From Paenibacillus pabuli (lineage in GTDB: Bacteria; Bacillota; Bacilli; Paenibacillales; Paenibacillaceae), in assembly GCF_039831995.1 (NCBI RefSeq), contig NZ_JBDOIO010000003.1, positions 2,666,001 through 2,730,000 of the forward strand: a DNA stretch of 64,000 nucleotides. The letters are read 5' to 3'. Under the pieces are notes generated by a model. The model searched no databases, had not been told where the DNA came from, and saw only the letters and a program-made list of their open reading frames with translations. Below, piece after piece: positions 28,357 through 36,630 of this stretch (within the stretch, counting starts at the first letter, position 1; every line of letters starts with the position of its first letter). Both the position numbers and the translations under genes were made by a program.

Positions 28357-29579
28357 GCCCACCCATCTCCCTTATGGATGCGACCCGTCAGCTTCAGATT
28401 ATCCTCTCCGTCCTGTACAAGCATGGCACACAACCTTTTCACCTCACGCTGGAATATGGGAGAGCTTAGCATTACTTCCTCCTGGTGAAGCTGCTTCCAG
28501 GAAGGAATATAAGGCAGCACCGCATCCAACTGCAGCTCAGGCCGTGGAACAGCATTGACTACGCTGTCCCGGTATTTGTTCACGACAAAGCGGGCACGAT
28601 CCAGCACACTTTCAACCAAGTCAGGCTTAGTCCGCTCCGCATGCTGCAGCCACTGTCCCCAGCGATGCATGGCGGACAGGTCATCTTCAACCAGCCATAC
28701 CAAGGCATCTGCCGCTTCCAAAATACCTTGGCTGCGTCCATCCCAACCAGAATCTCCATCCAGAATTAACACGTCATACTGTCCGGAAGCAGACAAATAA
28801 TGAAGGAGCCCCGTCGTATCTTCACACGACATCTGCAGCAATTCCTTCCGGTTCGATAATGGCCAGAACACATCTGCCTTCAGTCCCTCATGACGAAGCA
28901 CATAATCATCGATGCCCTTGGAAGGAGCCTGGGTAGTCGTCTGACAGTGCTTGCCCGATTCCTTCCTCCCGACCTTGAGATCATACAGCAGTCGGGACAG
29001 CCCCGTTTCCACATCTGCCACACGCTGCACACTTCGGGATAATCCCTTCTCCAGGAATGGCAGCACGCTATCCAGCGTCTCCAGATTAAGATAGAGCACG
29101 GCGTAGCCTGCCAGTCCGAGCTGCTTCGCCATATGCAGTGCCACTGCGGTCTTGCCGCTTCCTCCCGAAGCTGACACCACCCCAATGGAAATGGTTTGCT
29201 GTCCGGGACGATGCACCTTTTTGCGACGCGGCTGCCGGCTTGCATTCAGAACCGAATCCAACAATGCAGGCAGAGGTTGATATTTCATTAACCGCTTGTC
29301 TTCCTCCACATCCTCATCACCTTCACTGAGAAGCAGCCAAGGCACACCCGTCCCTTCGCCCATACTCTCCAGCCAGGGATTCAGAAACTCAGGTTCAGCA
29401 ATAACCAGATCCGGCAGTTCCTTTCCTTCATGTTCATGCATATACTCCTGGAACGATTCCCACTGTGAAAAGGCGATAAAGCGCATCGATGCACCAAACG
29501 AACTCCCCTGCACAAAGTCAAGCCATGCACTGATATACTCCTTGTCTTTTGAAGCAAGAACGGCCTTCAGCACAATCAA
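28353..29579 (-). CDS. tadZ: TadZ/CpaE-type ParA-like ATPase
   Basis: 408 residues from TTG 29579, which has GGGAGGG nine bases upstream; the longer in-frame extension runs through a terminator-like hairpin and is not credible. The first 130 residues look like an atypical receiver-like domain (IVLKAVLASKDKEYISAWLDF). Then comes a MinD/ParA ATPase with a deviant Walker A, VVSASGGSGKTAVALHMAKQ, and VLILDGDSGWDGRS. TadZ proteins position the pilus machine in the cell. It is the first gene of the operon. Confidence 0.85.
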   Translation of the reverse strand: MIVLKAVLASKDKEYISAWLDFVQGSSFGASMRFIAFSQWESFQEYMHEHEGKELPDLVIAEPEFLNPWLESMGEGTGVPWLLLSEGDEDVEEDKRLMKYQPLPALLDSVLNASRQPRRKKVHRPGQQTISIGVVSASGGSGKTAVALHMAKQLGLAGYAVLYLNLETLDSVLPFLEKGLSRSVQRVADVETGLSRLLYDLKVGRKESGKHCQTTTQAPSKGIDDYVLRHEGLKADVFWPLSNRKELLQMSCEDTTGLLHYLSASGQYDVLILDGDSGWDGRSQGILEAADALVWLVEDDLSAMHRWGQWLQHAERTKPDLVESVLDRARFVVNKYRDSVVNAVPRPELQLDAVLPYIPSWKQLHQEEVMLSSPIFQREVKRLCAMLVQDGEDNLKLTGRIHKGDGWA

Positions 29580-29601
29580 ATTCTTCTTCCCTCCCTGTAA
29601 A

Positions 29602-29661
29602 AAAGCACAAAAAAGCACCGACCACGATCCGCATAAAATATGCAGATAATGGACGGTGCTT
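29602..29661 (-). terminator. Terminator-like hairpin in the leader of the tad operon
   Basis: On the minus strand AAGCACCG (29654-29661) pairs with CGGTGCTT (29613-29620), followed by T6, GTGC and T6. It lies between a good promoter and tadZ, so it may be an attenuator; it may equally be the terminator of the VOC gene that ends at 29753. A short competing hairpin (GACGG with CCGTC, 29652-29666) uses part of the first arm. Confidence 0.7.
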
Positions 29662-29687
29662 CCGTCACGTGCTATGAATGTATGGAT

Positions 29688-29716
29688 AATATAGCATACA
29701 ATTTCTGGACGAGCAA
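29688..29716 (-). promoter_or_regulatory. Probable promoter of the tad operon
   Basis: TTGCTC (29711-29716) and TATATT (29688-29693) with a 17-base spacer on the minus strand. Transcription would begin near 29681, just before the hairpin at 29602-29661. Confidence 0.5.
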
Positions 29717-29752
29717 GCGATTTATACAATTAACAATAATACGATGCCATCC

Positions 29753-30136
29753 TCATGAATGATAAGGTGCATCAAATTCAATAATGTTGCGGTCTGGATC
29801 GAGGACAAAGATCTGTGCAAATCCGGCCACACTATCCGGTCTCGCTTCATACTCAATCCCCTGCTTTTCCAGCCAGGCTATCGTTTCTTTATGACTTTTC
29901 ACCCAGATGGCAAAGTGACCATCCGTCGTATCAATTCCCGCCTCACGAAGCGTATGTCCTTGCGGATGCTGGAGCAGATGCAGCTGCTGACTGCCAATCG
30001 CGTACCATGTGCCTGTAGAGCGGAAAGGCGGACGTTCAATTTCCTGCATAGCCAGCAGTCCGGTATAAAATTGCTTGGCAACATCCAGATCACGCACAGC
30101 CAGGCTAACATGATGTATATGAGCATATTCAATCAT
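29753..30136 (-). CDS. VOC-family (glyoxalase-like) protein
   Basis: 127 residues from ATG 30136, which has AAGGAG eight bases upstream. The vicinal oxygen chelate fold has paired metal positions: HHVSLAVRDLDVAKQFYTGL at the start, LHLLQHP in the middle and FVLDPDRNIIEFDAP at the end, where the final Glu is a usual ligand. Substrate is unknown; glyoxalase, fosfomycin-type or dioxygenase roles are all possible in this fold. It is monocistronic. Confidence 0.85.
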   Translation of the reverse strand: MIEYAHIHHVSLAVRDLDVAKQFYTGLLAMQEIERPPFRSTGTWYAIGSQQLHLLQHPQGHTLREAGIDTTDGHFAIWVKSHKETIAWLEKQGIEYEARPDSVAGFAQIFVLDPDRNIIEFDAPYHS

Positions 30137-30238
30137 CGCGTAATTCTCCTTCCAAGTCATATGATATTAATAAAAAAAGTTAATCGCTTACACGACTATA
30201 CTATACCTTCGTGCTTCCTGACCAGTTGTGGCAAAGAG

Positions 30239-30306
30239 AAAAACACCTTCGATCCAAGCGGGTAACCTCTCTGGGTTCACTCATACTTGGATCTAAGATG
30301 TTTTCA
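30239..30306 (-). terminator. Long terminator hairpin after the lipoprotein gene
   Basis: GATCCAAG (30251-30258) pairs with CTTGGATC (30286-30293), extended by AAAACA...TGTTTT and an inner AACC/GGGTT pair. TTTTTCTCTTT follows on the minus strand. Confidence 0.75.
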
Positions 30307-30365
30307 AATTTGACACCACGTTATGCATTGAAAAAGGGGATGCTTTTAGCAAGCTTTATCTCTCC

Positions 30366-31229
30366 CTATTTCGCGCTATCCAATGCTTCCTGTGGAATCT
30401 CAATCTCTTCTACTTGGTTATGGTTGGAGAAGGTGCTGGTCATCTTCATGTTCATCGTGATTTTCTGGCCTTCCTGCTCCATCTCCATCACCATATTTAC
30501 GTCCGTACCCACAGGAAGATACGTCTCCTTGTTCACCATATATTTCATTTGCATACTTGTAATATTCATTTGCTCAAGCATGGCTTGTGTTTGGGCGTCC
30601 GTTCCGTTCTGCTCCATAACGGATTGAGCCAATTCCTTCACGTTATCACCGGATACGTCTGCGTTAATGACATAATTGTCGCCCTCTTCGGTAATTTTGG
30701 TGTCTTCCGCAATTTTATTGAATTGATCCAATTCATCTTCCGGGTTCAAGCTTGATTTCATTTGCTCAATTAGCTGCTTCGTTTGATCGTCGGGAATTTT
30801 GACCCATTGATCTCCCACCTGCGAATAGATGGCATCGGAAGTAATGTACTGTTTCACGTTTTGTGCTTCCTGCCCGGACATTTCCATCTTCATCTCCTGA
30901 TAGATCATCATCGGATCTTTGATGATATCCATCTTCAGTGATGTTTTAACCTGCTGATCCTGTGACTGCTCGCCACCCTCCAGCTTCAGATTCTGATCAA
31001 TGGTTGCATCGCTCGAGAAGCTTTTCATTTCCTTGGCTGCTTCATTCGTTTTGGTAATCAATTCTTCCAATGTAGGGACTTGTGTCTGCTGCTCTGCAGG
31101 CGTATTCCCTTCGTTTGTTGCTTCGTTGCCAGCCGGCGGCGTTGCAGTGCTGTTATCTGCATCGTCTCCGCATGCTGTCAGGCTTACTGCCAATAATGCC
31201 CCGATAATCAATGTAGTCCACTTCTTCAA
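30366..31229 (-). CDS. Secreted lipoprotein, DUF6612-like
   Basis: 287 residues from TTG 31229, with GGGAGG eight bases upstream. A lipoprotein signal peptide is plain: MKKW, a hydrophobic run and the lipobox SLTAC, followed by an acidic, Thr/Asn/Pro-rich linker. The mature part (LEELITKTNEAAKEMKSFSS, QYITSDAIYSQVGDQWVKIP, YLPVGTDVNMVMEMEQEGQK) is a LolA/LppX-like beta-fold pattern seen in the DUF6612 group. The function is unknown; a membrane-anchored lipid- or ligand-binding protein is a guess. Met content is high. Confidence 0.8.
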   Translation of the reverse strand: MKKWTTLIIGALLAVSLTACGDDADNSTATPPAGNEATNEGNTPAEQQTQVPTLEELITKTNEAAKEMKSFSSDATIDQNLKLEGGEQSQDQQVKTSLKMDIIKDPMMIYQEMKMEMSGQEAQNVKQYITSDAIYSQVGDQWVKIPDDQTKQLIEQMKSSLNPEDELDQFNKIAEDTKITEEGDNYVINADVSGDNVKELAQSVMEQNGTDAQTQAMLEQMNITSMQMKYMVNKETYLPVGTDVNMVMEMEQEGQKITMNMKMTSTFSNHNQVEEIEIPQEALDSAK

Positions 31230-31326
31230 CTGTTTTTCCTCCCAAAATAAATATGATCCGTATCCATTACCCAAATGTTTCCTTTATTAATCATGTTTGC
31301 TGTATATACCGTTGCGCTAGCATGAT

Positions 31327-31749
31327 TTACAAGAAGCGATTCTTGATGTCAGGTGTCGGCAGCATACATGCTTCATCCTTGCCAAACCACCGGTAGCGAT
31401 TACGGGCAACCCAGTTATATACAGCATTACGAATGAATTTGGGCACAAGGATGAAGACATATAATAATGGATATGGAAATTTCAGACCTTTGGCCAGCCG
31501 AAGTGCAGCGGTAGAACGTGTATAGTAACGGTCATTTTCAATAAGTACAAACGTATCCATGCTGTCTGTAGACAGGTTTCCTTTTTTCAGCAAGTCCTTG
31601 GCTACATCGGATTGGAGCGATGCAAAATGATATTTTCCTTCCGGATCACGTTTGATAATCCATTTGGTTAATCCTTGGCAAAAGTGACAAACCCCGTCCA
31701 CGAGTACAATGGGGTGTCCCTGATGCTGATCCGCTCGAATTGATGTCAT
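31327..31749 (-). CDS. DCC-family thiol-disulfide oxidoreductase-like protein
   Basis: 140 residues from ATG 31749, with GAGGAGG ten bases upstream. The family motif is VLVDGVCHFCQGLTKWIIKR with the DxxCxxC active site, followed by FASLQSDVAK and RSTAALRLAKGL. The fold is thioredoxin-like; the substrate is unknown. YuxK of Bacillus is a relative. Nothing in the neighbourhood suggests a partner. Confidence 0.88.
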   Translation of the reverse strand: MTSIRADQHQGHPIVLVDGVCHFCQGLTKWIIKRDPEGKYHFASLQSDVAKDLLKKGNLSTDSMDTFVLIENDRYYTRSTAALRLAKGLKFPYPLLYVFILVPKFIRNAVYNWVARNRYRWFGKDEACMLPTPDIKNRFL

Positions 31750-31850
31750 AATCAAGAGGCCTCCTCATATATGGCTGTTAGATTAACTTACCCACTTTTC
31801 CCCTTCACGTTCGGCTATCACAATAATTATACAAATCAAAAGTAGAATAG

Positions 31851-31882
31851 AAAAAGAGCGCAGGCTCTAAAGCCTACGCTCG
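31851..31882 (-). terminator. Terminator after the 92-residue CxxC protein gene
   Basis: GAGCGCAGGCT (31856-31866) pairs with AGCCTACGCTC (31871-31881) over a four-base loop; T5 follows on the minus strand. Confidence 0.85.
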
Positions 31883-31897
31883 TATCTGTTCGGACAA

Positions 31898-32176
31898 TTA
31901 CTCAGCAATTGCCTTTTCCATCCACTCATCTTCAATCATTTGTTGATGCAGGTCTCCCGCCCACTGGTCCATGCATTTGCAAATGAAATCTTTGCGGCAT
32001 ACTGGACAAGGCGTTTTCTGCAGACGGCTGATCGCTGTCATCTTCCATTCCGGAGATTTGGAGTAGAATACGCGGCACTGTGTGCCATCTACCAGCTTCA
32101 TCGTAAATTCATACAATCCGTCTTTTTCGTTTTTGCTGGCTACTTGCAATTTTGCAATACTTGGTCTATAAGACAT
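31898..32176 (-). CDS. Small cysteine-containing protein of unknown function
   Basis: 92 residues from ATG 32176, with AGGTGATA immediately upstream. The N-terminal half looks like a small beta-sheet (LYEFTMKLVDGTQCRVFYSK) and the second half has PCPVCRKDFICKCMDQW, a possible zinc-binding CxxC...CxC site. It ends in an acidic helix. I do not recognise a named family. It has its own terminator. Confidence 0.7.
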   Translation of the reverse strand: MSYRPSIAKLQVASKNEKDGLYEFTMKLVDGTQCRVFYSKSPEWKMTAISRLQKTPCPVCRKDFICKCMDQWAGDLHQQMIEDEWMEKAIAE

Positions 32177-32326
32177 GGATATCACCTGTCATTTCAAATT
32201 TGTTTCCTGCATGACTTTTCTCAGTACTAAGTCATATTAAAGAAATTTTAGTTCGATGTCAACTCAGGGAGGACTAACCTTCCAGCTTATTATGAATTGA
32301 TTCCATGCCCACCAAGTTATGCCACT

Positions 32327-32572
32327 CTATCCGCCGAACAAAATATCCAATATCGTTCCTACCTGACCCTGCTTTTTGCCTTTCAATACATCGGGGTCGA
32401 ACACTTCCACATAGCCACATGAGGAACAGGCTACGAACAAGTAGTGATTATGCTGAATGTCGAACATTTTGCTAAGACCAGCCCCCGACATGGACACTTC
32501 CTTAATGTTGCAATCCGTTCCCCGACATTTCGTACATACAAACCTTCGCTCAATCATCTCTTCAATACTCAT
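32327..32572 (-). CDS. Small zinc-ribbon protein
   Basis: 81 residues from ATG 32572, seven bases after AAGGGGG; the ATG two codons earlier is too close to the site. Two CxxC pairs form a zinc ribbon: FVCTKCRGTDCNIKEV and VACSSCGYVEVFDPDVL. The overall plan matches small zinc-ribbon nucleic-acid-binding proteins common in Bacillales. The end, VGTILDILFGG, is hydrophobic. The role is unknown. Confidence 0.8.
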   Translation of the reverse strand: MSIEEMIERRFVCTKCRGTDCNIKEVSMSGAGLSKMFDIQHNHYLFVACSSCGYVEVFDPDVLKGKKQGQVGTILDILFGG

Positions 32573-32679
32573 TTGCATTCCCCCTTTATCAGATGCCTGG
32601 CATGAAGCAAGAGTATAATTATGTAAAAGAGTACGCGATCTGACCTGCAATCTCCTGCATTTCATATGATTTTAAAATA

Positions 32680-32709
32680 TAAAGCCCTGCCGTTTGCCAG
32701 CAGGGCTTG
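32680..32709 (-). terminator. Terminator after ohr
   Basis: AAGCCCTGC (32682-32690) pairs with GCAGGGCTT (32700-32708); TTATATTTT follows on the minus strand. It lies about 70 bases after the ohr stop. Confidence 0.75.
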
Positions 32710-32778
32710 TACCGAACAACAGGTATCCAGGATAGCCTGCTTTCATTTATCTCTCCCTTTACTCCAGCGAGTATAGGT

Positions 32779-33198
32779 TTATACCACGTTCAGTACGACA
32801 TCAATGTTGCCGCGAGTCGCTTTGGAATACGGGCAAAAATCATGAGCTTTGCGAGCCAGATCCTCTGCCTGACTATGGTCCACACCGGGCATACTTACAT
32901 CCAGCCGGACCGACAACTGGAATCCGTCATCCGCAGGGTCTTTTCCAATGGATACATTACTTGTTACAACCACATCTTCCAGTTTAATACCTGCCTTACG
33001 CGCCACGTTGGCTAGAGCACTCTCGTAACATGCACCGTATCCTGCTGCAAAGAGCTGCTCAGGGTTCGTACCTTCACCACCGGGTCCACCCAGCTCTTTT
33101 GGCATTTTCAGATCATGTTTAAGCACACCATCTGAAGATGTTACCGAACCAGTGCGTCCACCTTTAACTGTTGCAGTTGCTGTATATAAAGCTTCCAT
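32779..33198 (-). CDS. ohr: Organic hydroperoxide resistance protein Ohr (OsmC/Ohr family)
   Basis: 139 residues. It reduces organic hydroperoxides using two redox cysteines, both present: AAGYGACYESALANVA and HDFCPYSKATRGN. The N-terminus ALYTATATVKGGRTGSVTSS and GGPGGEGTNPEQLFA are typical of Ohr rather than OsmC. AAAAGGAGAG precedes ATG 33198. An OhrR-like operator lies about 40 bases upstream, although no ohrR is in this window. Confidence 0.95.
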   Translation of the reverse strand: MEALYTATATVKGGRTGSVTSSDGVLKHDLKMPKELGGPGGEGTNPEQLFAAGYGACYESALANVARKAGIKLEDVVVTSNVSIGKDPADDGFQLSVRLDVSMPGVDHSQAEDLARKAHDFCPYSKATRGNIDVVLNVV

Positions 33199-33234
33199 TA
33201 GAATCTCTCCTTTTACTCGAATATTTTTGCTGCC

Positions 33235-33249
33235 TACAATTCAATTTAA
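33235..33249 (-). promoter_or_regulatory. Candidate OhrR operator upstream of ohr
   Basis: TACAATTCAATTTAA at 33235-33249 matches the Bacillus OhrR inverted repeat TACAATT-AATTGTA at 13 of 15 positions (first half exact). It lies 37 bases upstream of the ohr start codon. The regulator is MarR-type and is not encoded nearby. Confidence 0.45.
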
Positions 33250-33439
33250 ACTTCTGGCTTATTTTGAAACGGATTCCGGTCACCAAATCAGCTTCTGCAT
33301 CTTTTTCATTTTCATACATCAGCTCTTCATCCTCATAACACCATTTCTAGTTCGGAGGTAAATTTTCTGAGGTTGGGTAATATACTAGGGGCCTAATCCA
33401 TTTTCCGACTCGTTTTGTCCACCTACATAAAAGTTGCAC

Positions 33440-33467
33440 TAGACAAAAATTATTGAATGAGTACAAT
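33440..33467 (+). promoter_or_regulatory. Possible mntH promoter
   Basis: TAGACA (33440-33445) and TACAAT (33462-33467) with a 16-base spacer, about 105 bases before the start codon. I looked for an MntR box and did not find a convincing one. Confidence 0.4.
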
Positions 33468-33570
33468 GTAAGTAACGACATATATTTTCAGACATATAAA
33501 AGTGAATGGCTCCGGTTTTCATTATAAGGAATATCAATACGATCATTAATAAAAAGTCAGGTGAACATTT

Positions 33571-34923
33571 ATGAGTAAAAAAAATCCATTCAATTCTCCT
33601 TCGGCTGAGCCATTGGCTGCAGCAGGCATGGCTCCCTCCCTCGGGGAAGCTCACAGCTCCATGAAAGTTCCGACAAACGCCGCCTGGTGGAAAAAATTCC
33701 TCGCCTTTGTCGGCCCCGGTTATCTGGTCGCTGTCGGCTATATGGACCCGGGGAACTGGGCAACAGATATTGCCGGCGGTTCCCAGTTCGGTTATACGCT
33801 ATTATCCGTCATTTTGATCTCAAACCTCATGGCAGTCGTATTGCAGTCACTTGCAGGCAAGCTTGGTATTGTAACCGGACGGGATCTGGCCCAAGCTTGC
33901 CGCGAACGGTTCAGCATGCCGGTTGTCATTATGCTCTGGGTCTTGTGCGAATTGGCCATTGCAGCCACGGATCTGGCTGAGGTCATCGGTTCAGCCATCG
34001 CACTGAAGCTTCTGTTCAACATCCCGATGTTATACGGCGTTATTATTACGGCTGTGGATGTTCTGCTTATCCTATTGCTGCAAAATAAAGGCTTCCGTGC
34101 CCTGGAAACGCTGGTCATCGTGCTGATGGCAACCATAGCCCTCTGCTTCGGGATTGACCTGTTTCTTGCCAAACCGGATATGGGCGGAGTACTCACCGGA
34201 TTTGTACCCAGCGCCGAGATACTGCAGAATCCAGCGATGCTATATATCGCCATCGGAATCATCGGAGCAACGGTTATGCCACACAATCTGTATTTGCATT
34301 CTTCCATCGTGCAGACCCGGCAGATCGAACAGACCACTCGGGGAAAAAGAGAAGCGATTCGATACTCCACTATGGATTCAACGATCGCTTTGACCCTGGC
34401 CCTGTTTATCAACGCTGCCATACTCATTGTGTCAGCCGCTGTATTTCACAGCGCAGGTATGACGCAGGTCGCTGAGATTGCAGATGCTTATCACTTGCTC
34501 ACCCCCCTGCTGGGCACAACCATTGCAAGTATCCTGTTTGGTGTCGCTCTACTGGCCTCAGGTCAGAACTCAACACTTACAGGAACACTGTCCGGACAGA
34601 TTGTCATGGAAGGCTTCCTGAACATCCGGATTCCGGCTTGGCTTCGCCGGCTCGTGACCCGGTTAATCGCAATCATTCCTGCCGTGATTGTGACAGCTAT
34701 CGCCGGAGAGCACGGAACGGAAGAATTGCTGATTTTGAGCCAGGTTATTCTATCCTTGCAGCTGCCTTTTGCCGTTATTCCACTTGTGATGTTTACCAGT
34801 GACAAAAAAAGCATGGGGGCATTTGCCAACAAGTTGTGGCTCAAAATGGTCTCTTGGATCATCGCTGCCGTGATTGTAGTACTGAATGTTTATCTGATCA
34901 TCCAGACCATCATGCTGTTCTAA
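33571..34923 (+). CDS. mntH: Nramp-family divalent metal/proton symporter MntH
   Basis: 450 residues with eleven predicted membrane helices. It imports Mn2+ (also Fe2+) with protons. The helix-1 metal motif is present as [21 protein letters not shown] (DPGN) and the helix-6 motif as [20 protein letters not shown] (MPHN). ATG 33571 is preceded by AGGTGA. The gene is monocistronic and followed by a strong terminator. Regulation by Mn is expected from the family. Confidence 0.95.
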   Translation: MSKKNPFNSPSAEPLAAAGMAPSLGEAHSSMKVPTNAAWWKKFLAFVGPGYLVAVGYMDPGNWATDIAGGSQFGYTLLSVILISNLMAVVLQSLAGKLGIVTGRDLAQACRERFSMPVVIMLWVLCELAIAATDLAEVIGSAIALKLLFNIPMLYGVIITAVDVLLILLLQNKGFRALETLVIVLMATIALCFGIDLFLAKPDMGGVLTGFVPSAEILQNPAMLYIAIGIIGATVMPHNLYLHSSIVQTRQIEQTTRGKREAIRYSTMDSTIALTLALFINAAILIVSAAVFHSAGMTQVAEIADAYHLLTPLLGTTIASILFGVALLASGQNSTLTGTLSGQIVMEGFLNIRIPAWLRRLVTRLIAIIPAVIVTAIAGEHGTEELLILSQVILSLQLPFAVIPLVMFTSDKKSMGAFANKLWLKMVSWIIAAVIVVLNVYLIIQTIMLF

Positions 34924-34970
34924 TCTAAATATGTGGTAAAAACATATTTTCTTTAACCAGAAATTGATAA

Positions 34971-35020
34971 AAAAGGCTGATCCCCTCAAGAATATATAAC
35001 TTGAGGGGATCAGCCTTTTA
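34971..35020 (+). terminator. Strong bidirectional terminator between mntH and a HAD gene
   Basis: An 18-bp perfect stem (AAGGCTGATCCCCTCAAG at 34973-34990, partner at 35000-35017) with a nine-base AT loop. AAAA before it and TTTT after it make it active for both convergent genes. Confidence 0.93.
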
Positions 35021-35089
35021 GCTTGCCGTACATTTGCCTTGTCCACTATTTAAAGACACGTGAAGTCATCTCTTTTTCCATCTTATGCA

Positions 35090-35773
35090 CTAATCTTCCG
35101 CAGACACAAGCAGAGGAATAAGCTGCTCCAGGGCTTCGATCGTCCAGTCTGCATGCCCCTGACCCTCCAGCTCAGGCTGAAACCGTCCATAGCCCTGCAA
35201 AATACGTATCGTTCGCATCCCCAGCTTCTTGGCAGGAATGATATCGTTATCAATCCGGTCTCCAATCATGACCGCTTCCTCGGGTTCACAACCCGCCTGT
35301 TTCAGAGCTACCGCATATAGCTCCGGGTCCGGCTTGGATACACCTTCTTCTGCCGAACAAGCCAGAACATCCACGTACCTCCGCAGACCGTAGCTTTCCA
35401 GGCGCCCCTCTGTCCCTGGACTCTGGTTGGCAATGATGCCGATTCGATAGTGGTGTGACAATTCCTTCAACACCGCGTCAGCCGAAGCGAATGGCTTCTC
35501 CAGTTCCTTCCGGAACTTCAACTTCTCCTGAATCTGCTCCCTATGACGTTCATCGCTAATCAGCGTTCGAATGGCTACCCTCATGGGCCACTGCTCATAA
35601 TTTCGGTAACAGGAGGCGAAAATCTCTCGCACTTCCTCTATCTTCACCGGATATCCAAGCAAGCAGGCTTCTTCAACAAACTGCCCAATAATATCATCTA
35701 CCGGATCCCATTCGTCCACCAGCGTATCTCCTACATCAAAGAACAACCATTTTAACCCACGTACATCCGGCAC
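35090..35773 (-). CDS. HAD-superfamily hydrolase
   Basis: 227 residues starting at GTG 35773, with AAGGAGG seven bases upstream. Motif I is FFDVGDTLVDEW, motif II is IGIIANQSPG, and motifs III/IV are GVSKPDPELY and AVMIGDRIDNDIIPAKKLG. It has a helical cap of subclass I. Many such proteins are phosphatases of sugars or nucleotides; the substrate is unknown. It is monocistronic. Confidence 0.9.
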   Translation of the reverse strand: MPDVRGLKWLFFDVGDTLVDEWDPVDDIIGQFVEEACLLGYPVKIEEVREIFASCYRNYEQWPMRVAIRTLISDERHREQIQEKLKFRKELEKPFASADAVLKELSHHYRIGIIANQSPGTEGRLESYGLRRYVDVLACSAEEGVSKPDPELYAVALKQAGCEPEEAVMIGDRIDNDIIPAKKLGMRTIRILQGYGRFQPELEGQGHADWTIEALEQLIPLLVSAED

Positions 35774-35840
35774 GCCTATTCCTCCTTGTTAGCCATGAAC
35801 GCAACCTTTATGAATCAACACTGTGCATTAATGCTCAAAT

Positions 35841-35876
35841 AAAAAAAGAAGACCCACCATCTTGCATGAGTCTCCT
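35841..35876 (-). terminator. Terminator after the riboswitch-controlled gene
   Basis: GAAGAC (35848-35853) pairs with GTCTCC (35870-35875, one G-T pair) and a T7 run follows on the minus strand (35841-35847). It lies about 70 bases after the stop codon at 35947. Confidence 0.65.
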
Positions 35877-35946
35877 CAGAATTCCGTTTTTTCATAAGTT
35901 CAATTATAACAGGCACCTTACACCGGATCAATCGGCAGCTATCACA

Positions 35947-36345
35947 TTAACCATTAAGTAAGAAGCCAACTTCTCCATTGAGGGAATACACAATTCGGTC
36001 AGCTCCCATCCCACGGTAAATGCCTTTGGGGTGACTCTGTTCGGTAATCACACACAGCGATTTGGAGGTCCAGGAACGGCAGATCTGCAAATAGCGGCAG
36101 GTCAGGTTCAAACTATTCTCGAATATGAAAACGTTACCTACGCTCGATTGTGGTAGAAACCACTTCTGAGCTTCAGCTGTATTCATGCGAATGACGTTCT
36201 CCACTCCGATTCTCCGGAGTTTCCGTTCTTCCCCTGCACTGTTGGTCAGAACGGCAAACGGCATTTTTTTGTACATCAACAGCCTGATAAACTTGCGGCC
36301 TGCTTCATTCGGTGCTGTTACTAAAATCATCTCATTATCCATCAT
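35947..36345 (-). CDS. Small stand-alone Rossmann/RCK-N-like protein under a c-di-AMP riboswitch
   Basis: 132 residues from ATG 36345, with GGGAGG just upstream. The sequence alternates strand and helix as in the TrkA-N/RCK domain of potassium channel regulators: ILVTAPNEAGRKFIRLLMYK, FAVLTNS, RRIGVENVIRMNTAE, VFIFENSLNLTCRYLQICRS, SLCVITEQSHPKGIYRGMGA, DRIVYSLNGEVGFLL. The usual GxGxxG loop is replaced by TAPNEAG, so nucleotide binding is uncertain. There is no RCK-C domain and no channel gene beside it. Control by a c-di-AMP riboswitch supports a link to potassium or osmotic homeostasis. Family assignment is inference. Confidence 0.65.
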   Translation of the reverse strand: MMDNEMILVTAPNEAGRKFIRLLMYKKMPFAVLTNSAGEERKLRRIGVENVIRMNTAEAQKWFLPQSSVGNVFIFENSLNLTCRYLQICRSWTSKSLCVITEQSHPKGIYRGMGADRIVYSLNGEVGFLLNG

Positions 36346-36374
36346 TCGTTCCTCCCTTGGCGTGAAAAGACAAC

Positions 36375-36417
36375 AAAAAAGAAGCGTGGGGGACCAAGGC
36401 CTCCCGAACGCTTCTTG
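36375..36417 (-). terminator. Expression-platform terminator of the c-di-AMP riboswitch
   Basis: GAAGCGT (36381-36387) pairs with ACGCTTC (36408-36414), with inner GGGGG/CTCCC pairs; a T6 run follows on the minus strand (36375-36380). It lies between the aptamer and the start codon at 36345. Confidence 0.9.
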
Positions 36418-36470
36418 AATAACCCATGACGAAAACGCCATGAATATGCGTACGGCTTGTTGCCTCTCCC

Positions 36471-36630
36471 TTTAACGCTTACGAGGTTAGCTGACGGATT
36501 CGGGCGCGAGAGTCGCCCTATTTCCGGCTTGCACCGAAAAATTCACCCCATGGATTAGCTGCATTGACAGCCATTCCGATTGGTTCCCCCGTTTCCCACC
36601 CATGAATGAATGGAAACTCAGCGATTAAAA
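36471..36630 (-). promoter_or_regulatory. ydaO/yuaA-type c-di-AMP riboswitch aptamer
   Basis: Read on the minus strand, the conserved blocks occur in order: GGGTGGGAAACGGGGGAACC, ATGGGGTGAATT, GGTGCAAGCCGG, and CCGAATCCGTCAGCTAACCT followed by CGTAAGCG. The closing stem pairs TTTAATCGCT (36621-36630) with AGCGTTAAA (36471-36479), with one bulged base. This class binds cyclic di-AMP and usually turns off genes for potassium uptake, osmolyte transport or wall hydrolases by promoting the terminator that follows here. A weak -10 (TAATAT) lies upstream near 36670. Confidence 0.95.

Noticed and set aside
29602..29716. c-di-GMP riboswitch in front of the tad operon
   Set aside because: Only about 20 bases separate the predicted start point from the terminator, too few for an aptamer, and no GEMM-type conserved blocks are visible.
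33360..33570. MntR box upstream of mntH
   Set aside because: AGTTGCACTAGACAAAA was inspected, but its two halves do not match well enough to call a palindromic Mn box.
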